Source: JAVBMV01 sp031552145
GTDB lineage: Bacteria; Myxococcota; Myxococcia; Myxococcales; UBA5297
Assembly: GCA_031552145.1 (NCBI GenBank)
Contig: JAVBMV010000007.1
Span: 1-64,000, forward strand
DNA: 64,000 nt
Direction of reading: 5' to 3'
This document shows positions 26,323-35,885 of the stretch, one piece after another. The translations under genes and the position numbers were made by a program. Under the pieces are notes generated by a model. It was not told where the DNA came from and searched no databases. It saw nothing but the letters and a program-made list of their open reading frames with translations. Positions within the stretch are counted from its first letter, which is position 1, and each line of letters opens with the position of its first letter.

Positions 26323-26435
26323 ATGAACTCTTTCGGTGAGAAGTGCCGGCCCCTCCTACACGACCCGGTCTCGGAAGATCAACGGTTGGCAGGCGAACGA
26401 GGGCTTCGCGCGCGGAGCGAGCTCGTCCGAAGGGC

Positions 26436-27116
26436 TCAAAGTCGAAGGGCCAGGTTGAGCTGGTAACCAGGCATAAACTCGTAGCCATCGCCCGGATCGC
26501 TGTGGAGCGGGACGAATCGCCCACCCTCCAGCAAGAACGCGGTCCCCTCCGAAACCCTCAGCTCGCAACCTGCGCGCAGGAGGAGCAGGCCGTCGCCCAG
26601 GTAGTCGCGCGCCAGCGGCTCGTAGCCAAACTTTCGCTCCTCTTGGGCGGGAAGCCAGCCATTCATCCAGAAGATGCCGCTCCCGAGCGCGACATAGGGA
26701 GTAAACCAGGCAAGGTCGTAACTCGCATAGACCGTAGCCGGCACCTGTAGAATCCACGCGCCGGGTTCCGGATTCGCGAGGCCGAGGCCGCTCTGCAAAC
26801 TGAGCGCAAATGCGCTCTCCGGCGGCATAAGATTATATTTGAGCTCGCCCAAGAGGCCGAGCGTCATGAACGTGGCGACGCCGACCTCCAGGGAGCCCGT
26901 CAGGCCGCGCTTGACCGCGAGCTGCGATACGATGGGGTGCGGCCATTCGGCGCGACGCTCGCCATCCTCCAGCGCAGCGCCTGCCGCGATGAGGACAGAC
27001 CACTCTCCCTCCGGAGTCGTGCGCGCCGTCTGTGGCGTGGTGATGGCGCAGGCCGTAAAGAGTGCCGGGAGACCGACAAGGAGGGCGATGTTGCTTCGCT
27101 GCCGCGGCATGCTCAT
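26436..27116 (-). CDS. hypothetical lipoprotein, possibly barrel-like
   Basis: The protein has 226 residues with lipoprotein signal LLVGLPALFTAC. The mature protein is rich in beta-strand patterns with Gly and aromatics (GSLEVGVATFMTLGLLGELKYNL, ATVYASYDLAWFTPYVALGSGIFW) and ends QLNLALRL. That fits a small outer-membrane-associated beta protein. The start overlaps the preceding gene as ATGA, so both are made from one message. I do not recognise the family. Function is unknown. Confidence 0.7.
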   Translation of the reverse strand: MSMPRQRSNIALLVGLPALFTACAITTPQTARTTPEGEWSVLIAAGAALEDGERRAEWPHPIVSQLAVKRGLTGSLEVGVATFMTLGLLGELKYNLMPPESAFALSLQSGLGLANPEPGAWILQVPATVYASYDLAWFTPYVALGSGIFWMNGWLPAQEERKFGYEPLARDYLGDGLLLLRAGCELRVSEGTAFLLEGGRFVPLHSDPGDGYEFMPGYQLNLALRL

Positions 27117-29104
27117 GGATTGAGCTCGCCCAAGATAGCGGCCTTGGTCTTCAACCGGTCGCAGAGGGCGCGAAACTCATCTCGGGTCGGCGGGGAGACA
27201 GCGTAAGGGAGGAGGAACTCCGTCGTCTCCTCCAGCAAGAGGTAATAGGAGCGCTCGATGCTACTCCTGGGCGCGCAAGGTGAACCAACAGATCGATACT
27301 TCGGCTCGTACCCCTCCATATATTTGGTGTCCATCCGATAGACCTTCACCCCCAACACCGCCCAATAGGTGCAGCCTCTCCTATTGCATCCAAGGTGATT
27401 GACCACCCTTGGATCTTCGAGGACATCGGCGTCCGTCTCCCACCTGCCGAGCCAACTCTTCGCCGCCTCCCTCACCGCTGTGAGCTCGAGCGCCTCGGGG
27501 GCACCCGCGAGCACCACGGGCATACCCAGACTTTCGTTGCTGACTGCCTGAAGCCCGAAGAGCAGGGCGATCCGCTCGTCGAGCTCGTCGGCAAGGCTCG
27601 CGCCCTGGAGGTGTTCGCCGCTCGGCAGCAGACGACGCTGCGCGGCGAGAAAGTCGCTGCCCAACACAGAATCGACGAAAGCGCGAACAAAGAGATAGGA
27701 CCAAGCCGTGCGTTGATAGAAGGTGGGAAATGGCTCGACCGGGAAGTTGGGCCAATAGTCGAAAGGTGGAATAGAGGCGCTGACATCCCTTGACCCTCCG
27801 AGCTGCTTCTGATGCGTCTCCCGGATCTGCGTCATAATCGACTTGAAGCTCTCGATGAGCTTCTCCTTATAGGCCGCCGTGAGGAAGAGATGGTGACTCT
27901 CGGCTCCCTTCTCGGGCGCGAGCAAGGTTTCGAGCGCGTAGACCTGCCTCGCGTACCAGCCATCGCGCTCGTCGGGCTCCAGCGACAGGTCGCCGCCGCG
28001 GATGGCCTCGATGAGCCGATTCATGACATTGTCGCAGATGTCCTTGGCGATGCACTCACAGACAAACTCGTTGTCCTTCGCCGTCGATGAGCTGAGAAAG
28101 GCGAGCGCCGGCATTTCACAAGCCGATCTTGCCGGCAATTCGGCAACGTAGCGCAAGAGCGCGGAATCGGCCGTGGCCGAGAAGGAGGCCGACGCAGGCA
28201 ATCGACCGATGAGCGCGTCCAGCGTGGCGCTCGCGGGCCTCCCCGTCATACCCGCAAAGATGAGGTTCGCGGTCTGATAGGCGTCGAGCAGCTCGGGATT
28301 GCGCTTGAGCAGCAGCGCGATTGCGATGGCGCTCTCGTCGCTCGGCCCATAATGCAGGAACCGGTCCTGCCGAAAGATCCCCGAGAGCGCGGGGGTCCAA
28401 GTATAAAATGCGATTGGCCTCGAGACCTGGGGATTGGAGAGGAACCCCCCCACGAGCGCAGCAGCCGTGGGGCTGAGTCGTGCAACATCGGGCTCTTCTC
28501 GCCCCAACGCGAGCGCCGCCTCCAGGAAGGCCGCCGCCTCGGAGAGCGCCGCTCGATAGGGGGCGTTCTCGGGGCGATCCCCTTCTGCTACAGCCGCCTC
28601 CAGCAATCGCTTCAGGAGCGCGCCCTTCCCGATGAATCCGCCTGGTAGTCCATTCTGAGCCGCCAGTTCGACGGCGGCATAAAAGCCATCATTGAAGGGC
28701 TTCAGCTTGCCGTTGACGACCTCCATCGACGGAAGAACCTCTGTTTTCGAGTGTCGCTTCAGCGCCGCCAGCGCCTCCCCTCTGTTTCGGAAGAGCTTTC
28801 CCTCGAGCTCTCTCTCGTCCGACTTGAACTCACCGATATGGAGGCGCGCGATACTTCCGCTCTTGTTCACCATTACATCACAGTCGCCGAAGCGCTCTTG
28901 CACCTCGAGCCCCTCGACGAAGACCGGCCTCTTCTCCTCGAGTCGGTCATCTTTCGGGCGGTACCGGTCCTCGGCGATCTCGTAGAGAGTCACCCGCTCT
29001 CCATAGAGCCCCATCGGGTCCACGCACCCGGCACAGGCCTCGAGAGAGAGGGCGAAGCAGCAGGTGAGAACTACGCGGACCATTCGCTCGATCGGATAGC
29101 TCAT
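27113..29104 (-). CDS. hypothetical large lipoprotein
   Basis: The protein has 663 residues with a signal sequence and lipobox-like LSLEAC at about residue 24, so lipid anchoring is likely. The mature part is mostly helical, with conserved-looking aromatic motifs (PFDYWPNFPVEPFPTFYQRTAWSYLFVRAF) and six or more cysteines, including CECIAKDIC and CNRRGC. Nothing resembles a catalytic signature that I can name. It overlaps the smaller lipoprotein gene at 26436 by ATGA, so they probably work together at the cell envelope (inference). Some DUF3160-like character is possible but not shown. Confidence 0.7.
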   Translation of the reverse strand: MSYPIERMVRVVLTCCFALSLEACAGCVDPMGLYGERVTLYEIAEDRYRPKDDRLEEKRPVFVEGLEVQERFGDCDVMVNKSGSIARLHIGEFKSDERELEGKLFRNRGEALAALKRHSKTEVLPSMEVVNGKLKPFNDGFYAAVELAAQNGLPGGFIGKGALLKRLLEAAVAEGDRPENAPYRAALSEAAAFLEAALALGREEPDVARLSPTAAALVGGFLSNPQVSRPIAFYTWTPALSGIFRQDRFLHYGPSDESAIAIALLLKRNPELLDAYQTANLIFAGMTGRPASATLDALIGRLPASASFSATADSALLRYVAELPARSACEMPALAFLSSSTAKDNEFVCECIAKDICDNVMNRLIEAIRGGDLSLEPDERDGWYARQVYALETLLAPEKGAESHHLFLTAAYKEKLIESFKSIMTQIRETHQKQLGGSRDVSASIPPFDYWPNFPVEPFPTFYQRTAWSYLFVRAFVDSVLGSDFLAAQRRLLPSGEHLQGASLADELDERIALLFGLQAVSNESLGMPVVLAGAPEALELTAVREAAKSWLGRWETDADVLEDPRVVNHLGCNRRGCTYWAVLGVKVYRMDTKYMEGYEPKYRSVGSPCAPRSSIERSYYLLLEETTEFLLPYAVSPPTRDEFRALCDRLKTKAAILGELNP

Positions 29105-29166
29105 GAGGACGATTCTACACTATTTCCAGTTGCGCGTTAACCATCGCCGTTGCTGATGCGCGTGCA

Positions 29167-29706
29167 TCAGAGGGCGCTGCCCCGCGCCGGCAGGGAGAGC
29201 CGCGACATGTCGACACCCTCTCGCTCCAGTAGCCTCGCCTTTACTTCGATACCCCCGGCGTAGCCCGTCAAGCTGCCACCGGAGCCCACGACTCTATGGC
29301 AGGGAATGATGATGGAGATGGGGTTGTGCCCCACGGCTCCTCCCACCGCCTGGCAAGACATGGTCGGGCGCCGCATCCGCGCCGCCACCTTGGCGGCGAG
29401 GTCGCCATAGGTGACGACGCTTCCATACGGGATCTCACACAAGAGGCTCCAGATGCGCTGTCGGAAGTCGCCACCGATGGGCGCGAGCCGCAGCTCGGCG
29501 TGGGCGGGCCTCGCTCCGGAGAAGTATCGGTCCAGCCAGCTCTTCGCCACGTCGAAGATCGGCCGATCGTCTCGCTCCGTCATCGCTCCGACGAGCGTGC
29601 CTCCGTGATACTTCTGCCCCTCCAGCCATAGGCCGACCAGGCTACTGCCGTTACACGCGAGCGTCATCGCGCCGAAGGGAGATGGATAGGTCGTCGAATA
29701 GTACAT
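29167..29706 (-). CDS. ogt: methylated-DNA-protein cysteine methyltransferase
   Basis: The protein has 179 residues. The active-site motif is IIIPCHRVVG with acceptor Cys136, and the DNA-recognition helix region (YGDLAAKVAARMRRP) with the GHNPI segment precedes it. It repairs O6-methylguanine by irreversible transfer of the methyl group to cysteine. A GAGAGGA ribosome-binding site lies upstream of ATG 29706. The gene starts 10 bp downstream of the Ada/AlkA fusion gene, so both form an alkylation-damage operon. The length and motif order match Ogt rather than the C-terminal half of Ada. Confidence 0.93.
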   Translation of the reverse strand: MYYSTTYPSPFGAMTLACNGSSLVGLWLEGQKYHGGTLVGAMTERDDRPIFDVAKSWLDRYFSGARPAHAELRLAPIGGDFRQRIWSLLCEIPYGSVVTYGDLAAKVAARMRRPTMSCQAVGGAVGHNPISIIIPCHRVVGSGGSLTGYAGGIEVKARLLEREGVDMSRLSLPARGSAL

Positions 29707-29716
29707 ATTGATCCTC

Positions 29717-31276
29717 TCAGAGCGTGTTCCAGAGATTGACCGTCGCGTAGCTGCGCCAGGGCCGCCAGCGCTCCGCTAATTCCAGCAGTTCTTTGGGTGT
29801 GTACCCGGGGAGCGCCTTTCTTACGCCGGCGTCGGTCTCGAGAAAGGCGTCTGGCCATTCCAACGCGCGCATGGCGATGTATTGCGCCGTCCAACTCCCG
29901 ATGCCTCGAATCGCCAACAGCCTCTCGATCTCTTCTTCTGGCCGAGAAGGGAGCTCGAAGTCGATTTTTCGCTTGGCCATCGCCTCCGCCAATTCGAGGA
30001 TCGTTCTCGCGCGCGCTCCAGTCACACCGAGCGGACCGAGGTGATTCTCGATGGAGCCCTCCAATGAGAGCAGGTCCGCGGGAGAGGGAAACAGGTGGGT
30101 CAGGCCCTCGATCCCCGTTTGAACCGAGGTGCCGTAGGTCTGGACGATTCTCGAGGCCAGCGTGCTCGCCGCCTTGACCGTAATCTGCTGGCCAAGCACA
30201 GCGCGCACTGCCATCTCGAACGTATCGAAACAGCCCGGCAAGCGAGTTCCTAAGACGCACAGATTGGGGCGCAGCTCGTTCATGGACTGGAGCACCTCGT
30301 AGACCGAGCTCGGATCGCAGTGTAGGTCAAAGAGGTGTCGCACCCGCGTCAACACGCGCGGCAGGGCGGGCAATAGCGTATCTCCCACCGTTACGGTCAG
30401 GGCATTTTTGGCGGGTCTGTGGCCAACCCGAATCCAGCCAGAGACGTGCTTTCCGTCCGGTGTGACGAGACGCGCGTTGCGCAAATATTCGTCATTCGTC
30501 ACGAGCTCGACGCCCGAGATTGCGCGCCCAGCAAGAAAGCGCAGCATGCCCTTCCAGGGATAGGGAGGGCGATAACTCAGCGCCAGGGTCACTGCGCCGT
30601 CACGGCCCTCTCCGCCCAAAACTCGCCTTCGCAGCGCGGTCGGGGAGAGCTGGTACCGCTGTTTGAAGAGATCGTTGAGGCGGCGCAAGCTGCCAAAACC
30701 GGATGCCATCGCCACATCGAGCACCGAGAGATTCGTATCCGTGAGCAGGCCTTTTGCAAGGAGCAGTTTACACGTCTGTAGATATTGAACCGGCGAGACC
30801 TTGTACTCCGCCGTGAACACACGCCGCAGATGGCGGTCGGTACAGCCCAGCCTTTGGGCGAGATCGTCCAGGCTGAGCCCGCTGCCACAGTTCTCTCTCA
30901 ACAGCTTCGCCGCGCGAAAGGCGAGGTCGGTGCCGGCATCGGCAATCGAGCTGCCGGGGGCTAGTTCTGGTCGACACAACAGACAAGGACGATATCCCGC
31001 TCGTTCGGCCGCCGCCGCCGTTTCGTAGAATGTGCAGTTCTCGGGCTTGGGCTGTTTTGCCTTGCAGATAGGGCGACAATAAATTTTTGTCGTGAAAATG
31101 CCGACGAAGAAGCGCCCATCGAAGCGCGCATCCTTCGCGACAAAGGCGGCGTAGCGGCCATCGACTTGCGCCGGGGCCTCCCTTCGCAAGCGACGACTTG
31201 GCCCTACGAGACCCGTCACCGCATGCGAGCGCCTCAACGACGCCTCGCGCTCACTTGTGTTGGATGATCCAATCAC
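29717..31276 (-). CDS. Ada-type regulator fused to AlkA 3-methyladenine glycosylase
   Basis: The protein has 519 residues from GTG 31276. The N-terminal Ada zinc module (FFVGIFTTKIYCRPIC) has Cys67, Cys71, Cys98 and Cys101; Cys67 is the phosphotriester methyl acceptor. An AraC-type helix-turn-helix pair follows (about 118-215, GFGSLRRLNDLFKQRYQLSP). The second half is AlkA: an N-terminal domain, then a helix-hairpin-helix LLAIRGIGSWTAQYIAMR and the catalytic Asp in FLETDAGVRKAL. The protein would sense DNA methylation, activate transcription and excise methylated bases. This AdaA-AlkA architecture is known from several phyla. It lies 10 bp upstream of ogt. Confidence 0.93.
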   Translation of the reverse strand: MIGSSNTSEREASLRRSHAVTGLVGPSRRLRREAPAQVDGRYAAFVAKDARFDGRFFVGIFTTKIYCRPICKAKQPKPENCTFYETAAAAERAGYRPCLLCRPELAPGSSIADAGTDLAFRAAKLLRENCGSGLSLDDLAQRLGCTDRHLRRVFTAEYKVSPVQYLQTCKLLLAKGLLTDTNLSVLDVAMASGFGSLRRLNDLFKQRYQLSPTALRRRVLGGEGRDGAVTLALSYRPPYPWKGMLRFLAGRAISGVELVTNDEYLRNARLVTPDGKHVSGWIRVGHRPAKNALTVTVGDTLLPALPRVLTRVRHLFDLHCDPSSVYEVLQSMNELRPNLCVLGTRLPGCFDTFEMAVRAVLGQQITVKAASTLASRIVQTYGTSVQTGIEGLTHLFPSPADLLSLEGSIENHLGPLGVTGARARTILELAEAMAKRKIDFELPSRPEEEIERLLAIRGIGSWTAQYIAMRALEWPDAFLETDAGVRKALPGYTPKELLELAERWRPWRSYATVNLWNTL

Positions 31277-31444
31277 GACGACTCTCTTAGCAGGAGGAAC
31301 AAGTACGACACTGAAACCGGGATAGCAGATCCGGGCGATGCCTCGCTCGCCATTTTAGGACATGCCTTTCGGCCTCGCCGCCCGCTCGTTCACCGTGCGA
31401 CTCGGGGGAGATCCTCACGGGATGGTTCGACATAGCTTGCTCGG

Positions 31445-33007
31445 ATGAGCCACTCTCTCTGGACGTTCGACACCGCCGCGCCCTCCCTCCCCTCTTCGCA
31501 GGCGCCGGGCGCCGGGCCGGTCGCTGAAATCGATGTGTTGATCGGCGGCGGCGGCGTCGCGGGGATGACCGCAGCGCTGCTGCTCCAGCGAAGCGGCAAG
31601 CGTGTGGCCGTAGTGGAGGCGAGCAGGGTTGGGGATGGCGAATCGGCGCGCTCTACCGCTCACCTAACCGAGCTCCTCGACGCGCGTCAGCACCGGCTCG
31701 AATCGAAGTTTGGGCGAGAGGGGGCGCTCCTCGCCGCGGAATCGACGCGCGCGGCGATCGACCGCATTGATCAATTCTGCACCGAGTTTGCCTTTGCCAG
31801 AGAGTTCTCGCGAGTCCCGGCCTATCTCATCGCGCGAACGCAGGCGCAGAGCGACGAACTTCAGAACGAACTTACCGCGCTGCGCCGTGCTGGCGTCGAC
31901 GCCGCCTGGACCGACCGGCTTCCACTTCAACTCGAGAGCTGTGGCGCGGTGCGCGTCGAGCGCCAAGGCTTGCTCCAGCCCCTGGCCTATCTGGTGGCCC
32001 TCGCGGAGCGATTGATCTCGGCGGGCGGGCGCATCTATGAGCACACCCGAATCCTCGAGGTCGAGGATGGCGAGCCATGCCGCGTCGAGACGAGCGGAGG
32101 CGTTTTCTCGGCTCGCGAAGTGCTCGTGACGACGCACACGCCCGTCTCCAGCCGCGTCGTACTTCACACGAAGCTGGCAGCCTATCGTACCTATGTGGTG
32201 GCGGCGCGCCTGGAGGAGCCCTTCCCGTCGGGGCTCTTCTTCGACATGGAGGAGCCCTACCATTATCTACGAGGCCATTCTCTCGTGTCAGGGAGCTACC
32301 TATTGGTCGGCGGCGAGGACCACAAGACCGGCCATGGCGATGAGCTGTCGGCGTTTGCGCAGCTGCAGCGCTGGGCGAGCGACCGATTCCCCGCGCTCGG
32401 ATTCGAGCACCGTTGGTCGGGCCAGATCCTCGAGCCGGTCGACGGCCTTCCCTTCATCGGAACGAATCCGGGAGATAAACACGTCTTTGTCGCGACCGGA
32501 TTCTCTGGAAATGGGATCACCTTCGGCACCCTATCGGGGATGCTGCTCTCCGACCTGGTGCTCGGGCAGAGATCTCCGTGGGCCGAGCTCTATCGGCCAA
32601 GCCGCGTCAAACCCCTGGCGGCGGCACGTACCTTCATGCGCGAGAACAAGGACTTTCCCATGGCGCTCGCCAAGGATCGCGTCGCCTCCGGAGATGTCGA
32701 AGCGCTCGAGCAGGTGCCGCGCGGCGAAGGACGCCTGCTTCGAACCAAAGCCGGAATGGTCGCGGTCCACCGCGACGAGCAGGGCGATGTGACGCTCCGC
32801 TCCGCGGTCTGCACGCATCTAGGATGTCACGTCCAATGGAACAACGCCGAGAAGACGTGGGATTGCCCCTGCCATGGCAGCCGCTTCGACGCGGCCGGCG
32901 CCGTCCTGAATGGCCCTGCCACCCGCTCACTTGGCACGGCGGCGCTCGAGGAGGAGGCCGTGGACACATCGGGCGGCGATATAGATGTCCACCTCGACAG
33001 GAGGTAA
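31445..33007 (+). CDS. FAD-dependent oxidoreductase with C-terminal Rieske domain
   Basis: The protein has 520 residues. The Rossmann FAD site is DVLIGGGGVAGMTAALLLQR, followed by a DAO-type substrate domain. The C-terminal 90 residues form a Rieske centre with CTHLGC and CPCHGSRFD (two Cys and two His ligands to 2Fe-2S). Such DAO-Rieske fusions are thought to oxidise an amine or similar substrate and pass electrons through the iron-sulphur centre. There is no export signal, so it should be cytoplasmic. A hemerythrin-domain gene follows within 80 bp on the same strand. The substrate is unknown. Confidence 0.9.
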   Translation: MSHSLWTFDTAAPSLPSSQAPGAGPVAEIDVLIGGGGVAGMTAALLLQRSGKRVAVVEASRVGDGESARSTAHLTELLDARQHRLESKFGREGALLAAESTRAAIDRIDQFCTEFAFAREFSRVPAYLIARTQAQSDELQNELTALRRAGVDAAWTDRLPLQLESCGAVRVERQGLLQPLAYLVALAERLISAGGRIYEHTRILEVEDGEPCRVETSGGVFSAREVLVTTHTPVSSRVVLHTKLAAYRTYVVAARLEEPFPSGLFFDMEEPYHYLRGHSLVSGSYLLVGGEDHKTGHGDELSAFAQLQRWASDRFPALGFEHRWSGQILEPVDGLPFIGTNPGDKHVFVATGFSGNGITFGTLSGMLLSDLVLGQRSPWAELYRPSRVKPLAAARTFMRENKDFPMALAKDRVASGDVEALEQVPRGEGRLLRTKAGMVAVHRDEQGDVTLRSAVCTHLGCHVQWNNAEKTWDCPCHGSRFDAAGAVLNGPATRSLGTAALEEEAVDTSGGDIDVHLDRR

Positions 33008-33084
33008 GCCAGGGCACTGCGCGAATGCCGACCAGGAGCTATTGGGGGATGGTGAATGCTGCATCGTCGCCTACCTTGGAGGGC

Positions 33085-33570
33085 ATGAACGCGATCGATC
33101 TCCTCAAGGCGCAGCACCAGGAAGTCATGGACCTGTTTGCCAACTATGAGCAGACCGATGACGACAAAGAGAAGCAGGACCTCTTCTTCCAGATCGCCGA
33201 CAAGCTCGCGGCGCACGCGACGATCGAGGAGCGGGTCTTCTACCCATCGGCCTACGCCGACAAGACCCAGCGTCTCCTGACCGAATCGGTGGAGGAGCAT
33301 CTCGCGATGAAACGGATCATCGCGGATCTTCTCGACATGACCCCGAGCGACAATAACTTCGACGCCAAGGTCAAGGTCCTCAAGGACGAGATTGAGCACC
33401 ATGTCGACGAGGAGGAGAATCAGCTCTTCAAGTCGGTGCGCCGAACTCTGGGAAAAGAGAGACTCGAATTACTGGGCAAGCAGATGAAGGCGCTCTTCGA
33501 GCGTGAGCTCACCAAGAAACCGCGCGAGGCGATACCCGAGCAGACGCATGAGGCCGCCCCTCTGATCTGA
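33085..33570 (+). CDS. hemerythrin-like domain protein
   Basis: The protein has 161 residues from ATG 33085; upstream ATGs at 33048 and 33024 are in frame and cannot be excluded, since the GGAGG at 33078 is very close to this start. The diiron ligands are visible as H in LLKAQHQEV, HATIEERVFYP, HLAMKRI and HHVDEEENQLF, which is the four-helix hemerythrin/HHE pattern. These proteins bind oxygen, NO or iron, or sense them. The position after an FAD/Rieske oxidase suggests a link to redox or oxygen chemistry (inference). The C-terminal tail is disordered and charged. Confidence 0.87.
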   Translation: MNAIDLLKAQHQEVMDLFANYEQTDDDKEKQDLFFQIADKLAAHATIEERVFYPSAYADKTQRLLTESVEEHLAMKRIIADLLDMTPSDNNFDAKVKVLKDEIEHHVDEEENQLFKSVRRTLGKERLELLGKQMKALFERELTKKPREAIPEQTHEAAPLI

Positions 33571-33743
33571 GGTCTTCGGCCCTGCTCTTTGGAGCCGCAA
33601 TAAACGCGCTGCTTGAGACGCAGGAGTATTGTCCTACGACCCAACCCTTACGCGCGCGGCCTCTTCGTTGCCCTCGACGCTCAGATAGGCGATGTTCTTC
33701 TCCTTGAGGGCGAGAGCCAGGCAAGGTCTTCCCGAAGGAGCCC

Positions 33744-34400
33744 ATGAACGCCACTCAGAAACTGCACGCACTTGTGATTGGTGCGACGGGGGCGACCGGA
33801 AAATGTCTGGTCGAAGAGCTGCTTGGCGACGATGCCTTTCGCGGCGCCGCCCTCTTCGTCCGACGCTCCACAGGCCTCGCTCATCCCAAACTCATCGAGC
33901 ACGTTATCGACTTCTCTCGCCTCGAGCTCTGCGCGGAGAAGATCGTCGGCGACGTGCTCTTTTGCTCTCTGGGCACCACCCGCAAGATCGCTGGATCAGT
34001 CGAAGCCCAACGACAGGTCGACCTCGAGCTGCAGTCCCAGTTCGCGACGCTCGCGCGGAGAAATGGGGTCAAAACGTGCATCCTCGTCTCCTCGTCGGGC
34101 GCCTCGGCGAGCTCCGCCTTCGCCTACCCGAAAATGAAGGGGGAGCTGGAGGAACGCATCGCGTCGCTCGGCTTCGATCGATTCGTCATCTTTCAACCCG
34201 GGCCTCTCGAGCGCCCCGGCAGCGATCGGAGCGCGGAGCGCGTCGCGGTAGCCGCCCTCCATGGGCTGAACCGTCTTGGCCTGGCCAAGCGGCTGCGCCC
34301 CATGCCAGTTCGGCTTTTGGCGCAAAAGCTCGTGAAGGCCGCGAAGCGCTCGGAGCCTGGGCAGTCGCTCATCAGGCTCGACCGCATCTTCACCTATTGA
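33744..34400 (+). CDS. NAD(P)-binding Rossmann protein, TIP30/HTATIP2-like
   Basis: The protein has 218 residues with the atypical-SDR opening ALVIGATGATGKCLVEELL, then DVLFCSLGTTRKIAGS and YPKMKGELEE, a shortened active site containing YxxxK. The layout matches the CC3/TIP30 (HTATIP2-like) group of NAD(P)H-binding oxidoreductases of about 210-220 residues. The strong basic C-terminal region (LAKRLRPMPVRLLAQKLVKAAKRS) is also typical. It converges with the aldehyde dehydrogenase gene. Substrate and physiological role are unknown. Confidence 0.85.
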   Translation: MNATQKLHALVIGATGATGKCLVEELLGDDAFRGAALFVRRSTGLAHPKLIEHVIDFSRLELCAEKIVGDVLFCSLGTTRKIAGSVEAQRQVDLELQSQFATLARRNGVKTCILVSSSGASASSAFAYPKMKGELEERIASLGFDRFVIFQPGPLERPGSDRSAERVAVAALHGLNRLGLAKRLRPMPVRLLAQKLVKAAKRSEPGQSLIRLDRIFTY

Positions 34401-34415
34401 GGCACGCGCGGCTCC

Positions 34416-35774
34416 TCACGCAATCCAGACCGATTTCACGTTCGTGAACTCCCGGATCCCGAAGCTCGACAGCTCGCGCCCATAGCCCGATGCCTTCACC
34501 CCACCGAAGGGGAGCCGGGGGTCGGATTTGACGATGGCATTCACGAAGACGGCGCCAACCTCCAACTGCTCGCTGAGTGCACTGCCCTTCGTGACGTCGC
34601 CGGTCCAGAGACTGGCGCCCAAGCCGAAGCGGCTCTGGTTCGCGAGGCGCACGGCGTCCTCCGTGTCTCGTGCCTTGACGATCGCGGCCACGGGGCCGAA
34701 GGTCTCTTCGTCGAAGACCGCCATCCCTGGCGTAACGTCGGCCAGGACCGTCGGCGCGTAATAGAACCCCGGCCTTTCGAGCCGCGCGCCGCCCAGGAGT
34801 AGCCGCGCGCCCGACTCCACGGAGCGCCGCACCAACGAATGAAGGTCATCGAGCAGATCTTCGCGCGCGAGCGGCCCAATCCGAGTGGCGCGCTCCATCG
34901 GATGGCCCACCCGCAGGGCCGCCATGCGCGCGACCAGGGCCTGCTCGAACTTCGTCGCGATTCGCTGATCGACGATGAAGCGCTTGGCAGCGATGCAGGA
35001 CTGGCCACTGTTCTGGCAGCGCGCCTTGACCGCCGCGTCGCTCGCCGCGTCCAGGTCCGCGTCGGCCAGGACAATGAATGGATCCGACCCACCCAGCTCC
35101 AGGACCGTCTTCTTGAGCGCCGCCCCTGCCGCGGAGGCCACCGCCCGCCCCGCGGCGTCGCTCCCCGTGAGCGTCACGGCCTGGATCGCCGGATGGCGGA
35201 TCAAGGACTCCACCTCTCGGCCCGAGACGAGCAACGACGTGAAGACGCCAGCGGGTGCTCCCGCCGCGTGGAAGACCTCCTCGATCGCCAGCGCACAGCC
35301 GGGCACATTGGAGGCGTGTTTCAGGAGACCCACGTTTCCGGCCATCAAGGCGGGCGCGGCAAACCGGAAGACCTGCCACAGAGGGAAGTTCCAAGGCATC
35401 ACAGCGAGCACGGGCCCCAGGGGATCGAAGCGGACGAAGCTGGTCGAGGCTTCGGTGGAGATCTCCTGCGGCGCGAGATAATGCTCCGCGTGGTCCGCGT
35501 AGAAGTCGCAGACGGTCGCGCATTTCGCCACCTCGGCCTCGGACTCCACGATCGGCTTGCCCATCTCCTGCGTGACAAGGCTGGCAAGCTCGTCGAGGCG
35601 CTCGCGGAGAACTTCGGCTGCGCACCGTAGGACGAGCCCTCGTTGCTGGATCGGAGTTCGGTGCCAGCCCTCGAACGCCCGTTGCGCCTCGGAGAGGCGT
35701 ACGGCGATCTCTTGGGACGACGGCTCGGGGTACTCGCGCAACACTCGGCCGGTTGCTGGGTCGACGGATATCAT
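34416..35774 (-). CDS. aldehyde dehydrogenase, succinate-semialdehyde type
   Basis: The protein has 452 residues of the NAD(P)-dependent ALDH fold. The oxyanion Asn region (MPWNFPLWQVFRFAAPALMAGN), the catalytic Glu in LELGGSDPF and the nucleophile Cys in NSGQSCIAAKRF are all present. The N-terminal VDPATGRVLREYPE and the short length are like the Sad/GabD-like succinate-semialdehyde dehydrogenases. It would oxidise a small aldehyde to the acid in the cytoplasm. The gene is monocistronic. Exact substrate is inferred from family resemblance only. Confidence 0.9.
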   Translation of the reverse strand: MISVDPATGRVLREYPEPSSQEIAVRLSEAQRAFEGWHRTPIQQRGLVLRCAAEVLRERLDELASLVTQEMGKPIVESEAEVAKCATVCDFYADHAEHYLAPQEISTEASTSFVRFDPLGPVLAVMPWNFPLWQVFRFAAPALMAGNVGLLKHASNVPGCALAIEEVFHAAGAPAGVFTSLLVSGREVESLIRHPAIQAVTLTGSDAAGRAVASAAGAALKKTVLELGGSDPFIVLADADLDAASDAAVKARCQNSGQSCIAAKRFIVDQRIATKFEQALVARMAALRVGHPMERATRIGPLAREDLLDDLHSLVRRSVESGARLLLGGARLERPGFYYAPTVLADVTPGMAVFDEETFGPVAAIVKARDTEDAVRLANQSRFGLGASLWTGDVTKGSALSEQLEVGAVFVNAIVKSDPRLPFGGVKASGYGRELSSFGIREFTNVKSVWIA

Positions 35775-35885
35775 CGAAGAAGTATATCAAGCCGGCCTGT
35801 TGAGCGTTTGCTGACCGTCAATCGATGGGAAGCACGGACGCATGGTCCAGATGTACGCTCCCGAAAACCGTAACGAGAACGTGAC

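Noticed and set aside
33571..33743. Possible gene remnant on the minus strand (ALALKEKNIAYLSVEGNEE)
   Set aside because: About 30 coherent-looking residues between the hemerythrin and Rossmann genes, but too short and without an identifiable family to annotate.
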